A stretch of 64,000 bases of DNA from positions 310,001-374,000 of the forward strand of contig NZ_JAPENM010000004.1 of assembly GCF_026342035.1 (NCBI RefSeq), written 5' to 3'. A program made the translations under genes and the position numbers. Below, piece after piece: positions 63,989-64,000 of this stretch (its first letter is position 1; each line of letters opens with the position of its first letter). The notes below the pieces were generated by a model. It was given only the letters and a program-made list of their open reading frames with translations, was not told where the DNA came from and searched no databases. This DNA is from Aldersonia sp. NBC_00410. GTDB taxonomy: Bacteria; Actinomycetota; Actinomycetes; Mycobacteriales; Mycobacteriaceae.

Positions 63989-64000
63989 CACCGTCGACGC
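63981..64000 (+). CDS. Start of a gene cut by the window edge, possibly an FAD-dependent oxidoreductase
   Basis: GTG 63981 opens a frame reading M-P-D-T-V-D-A before the edge, overlapping the preceding stop by 8 bases. MPDTVDA(V/I)V is a common opening of phytoene desaturase-like FAD oxidoreductases that follow SRPBCC genes. With only six complete codons this is a contextual guess. Confidence 0.3.

Overview
The window is a GC-rich, densely packed chromosomal segment from a mycolic-acid-containing actinobacterium (Mycobacteriales). Nocardia, Rhodococcus or a close relative fits best. The evidence is an antigen-85/mycolyltransferase-type secreted esterase, a DUF222/13E12-family HNH protein, a mycobacterial-type single-chain acyl-CoA carboxylase, and gene order from about 44 to 63 kb that, from memory, follows the Mycobacterium tuberculosis Rv1086-Rv1111 block (ispH, Rv1109c-like, xseAB, DUF4245, glpX, fumC, desaturase, phoH2, glyA, coaA, short Z-isoprenyl transferase). 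I saw no tRNA, rRNA, CRISPR array, insertion sequence or prophage gene.

Layout. 0-9 kb: a truncated PPOX-type protein, an M20 peptidase, the CstA-YbdD peptide/pyruvate uptake pair, small membrane proteins, an NAD-dependent epimerase-like protein, a mycolyltransferase-like esterase, an EchA12-like enoyl-CoA hydratase under a KstR-like palindrome, and a class II glutamine amidotransferase. 9-16 kb: a HAD phosphatase/mutase + GH65 operon (Rv3400-Rv3401-like), then two DHA2 drug exporters flanking a MarR regulator. 16-19 kb: conserved unknowns and an HNH 13E12-family protein. 18.8-25.5 kb: a divergent locus. One arm has a TauD/Rv3406-like Fe(II)/2-oxoglutarate oxygenase followed by a complete OpuC-type ABC transporter. 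The other arm has a GbsA/BetB-like betaine aldehyde dehydrogenase overlapping an SMR exporter. This is the best candidate here for an undescribed pathway (an oxidative choline-O-sulfate to glycine betaine route). 25-30 kb: a penicillin-binding-protein-like serine hydrolase, a methyltransferase, an SRPBCC protein, a decayed YVTN beta-propeller gene and YchF. 30-44 kb: a methyltransferase, the single-chain long-chain acyl-CoA carboxylase, and a DNA-repair-rich stretch (Ada-AlkA, Ogt, SbcCD, RmuC) sitting between ychF and ispH. 44-64 kb: central metabolism and envelope genes, including adjacent class I and class II fumarases, a desaturase-like protein with a damaged diiron motif, PhoH2 with a possible small upstream ORF, GlyA, a TetR/thioesterase pair with a duplicated operator, CoaA and a Z-prenyl transferase.

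A genome-scale regularity is visible. At least 14 genes have a TANNNT -10 hexamer exactly 6 or 7 bases before their ATG/GTG. This suggests widespread leaderless transcription, and I used it to settle several start codons. Starts in other genes were chosen from Shine-Dalgarno sequences or 4-base stop/start overlaps. Family names and M. tuberculosis comparisons rest on recalled family knowledge, not on a database search.
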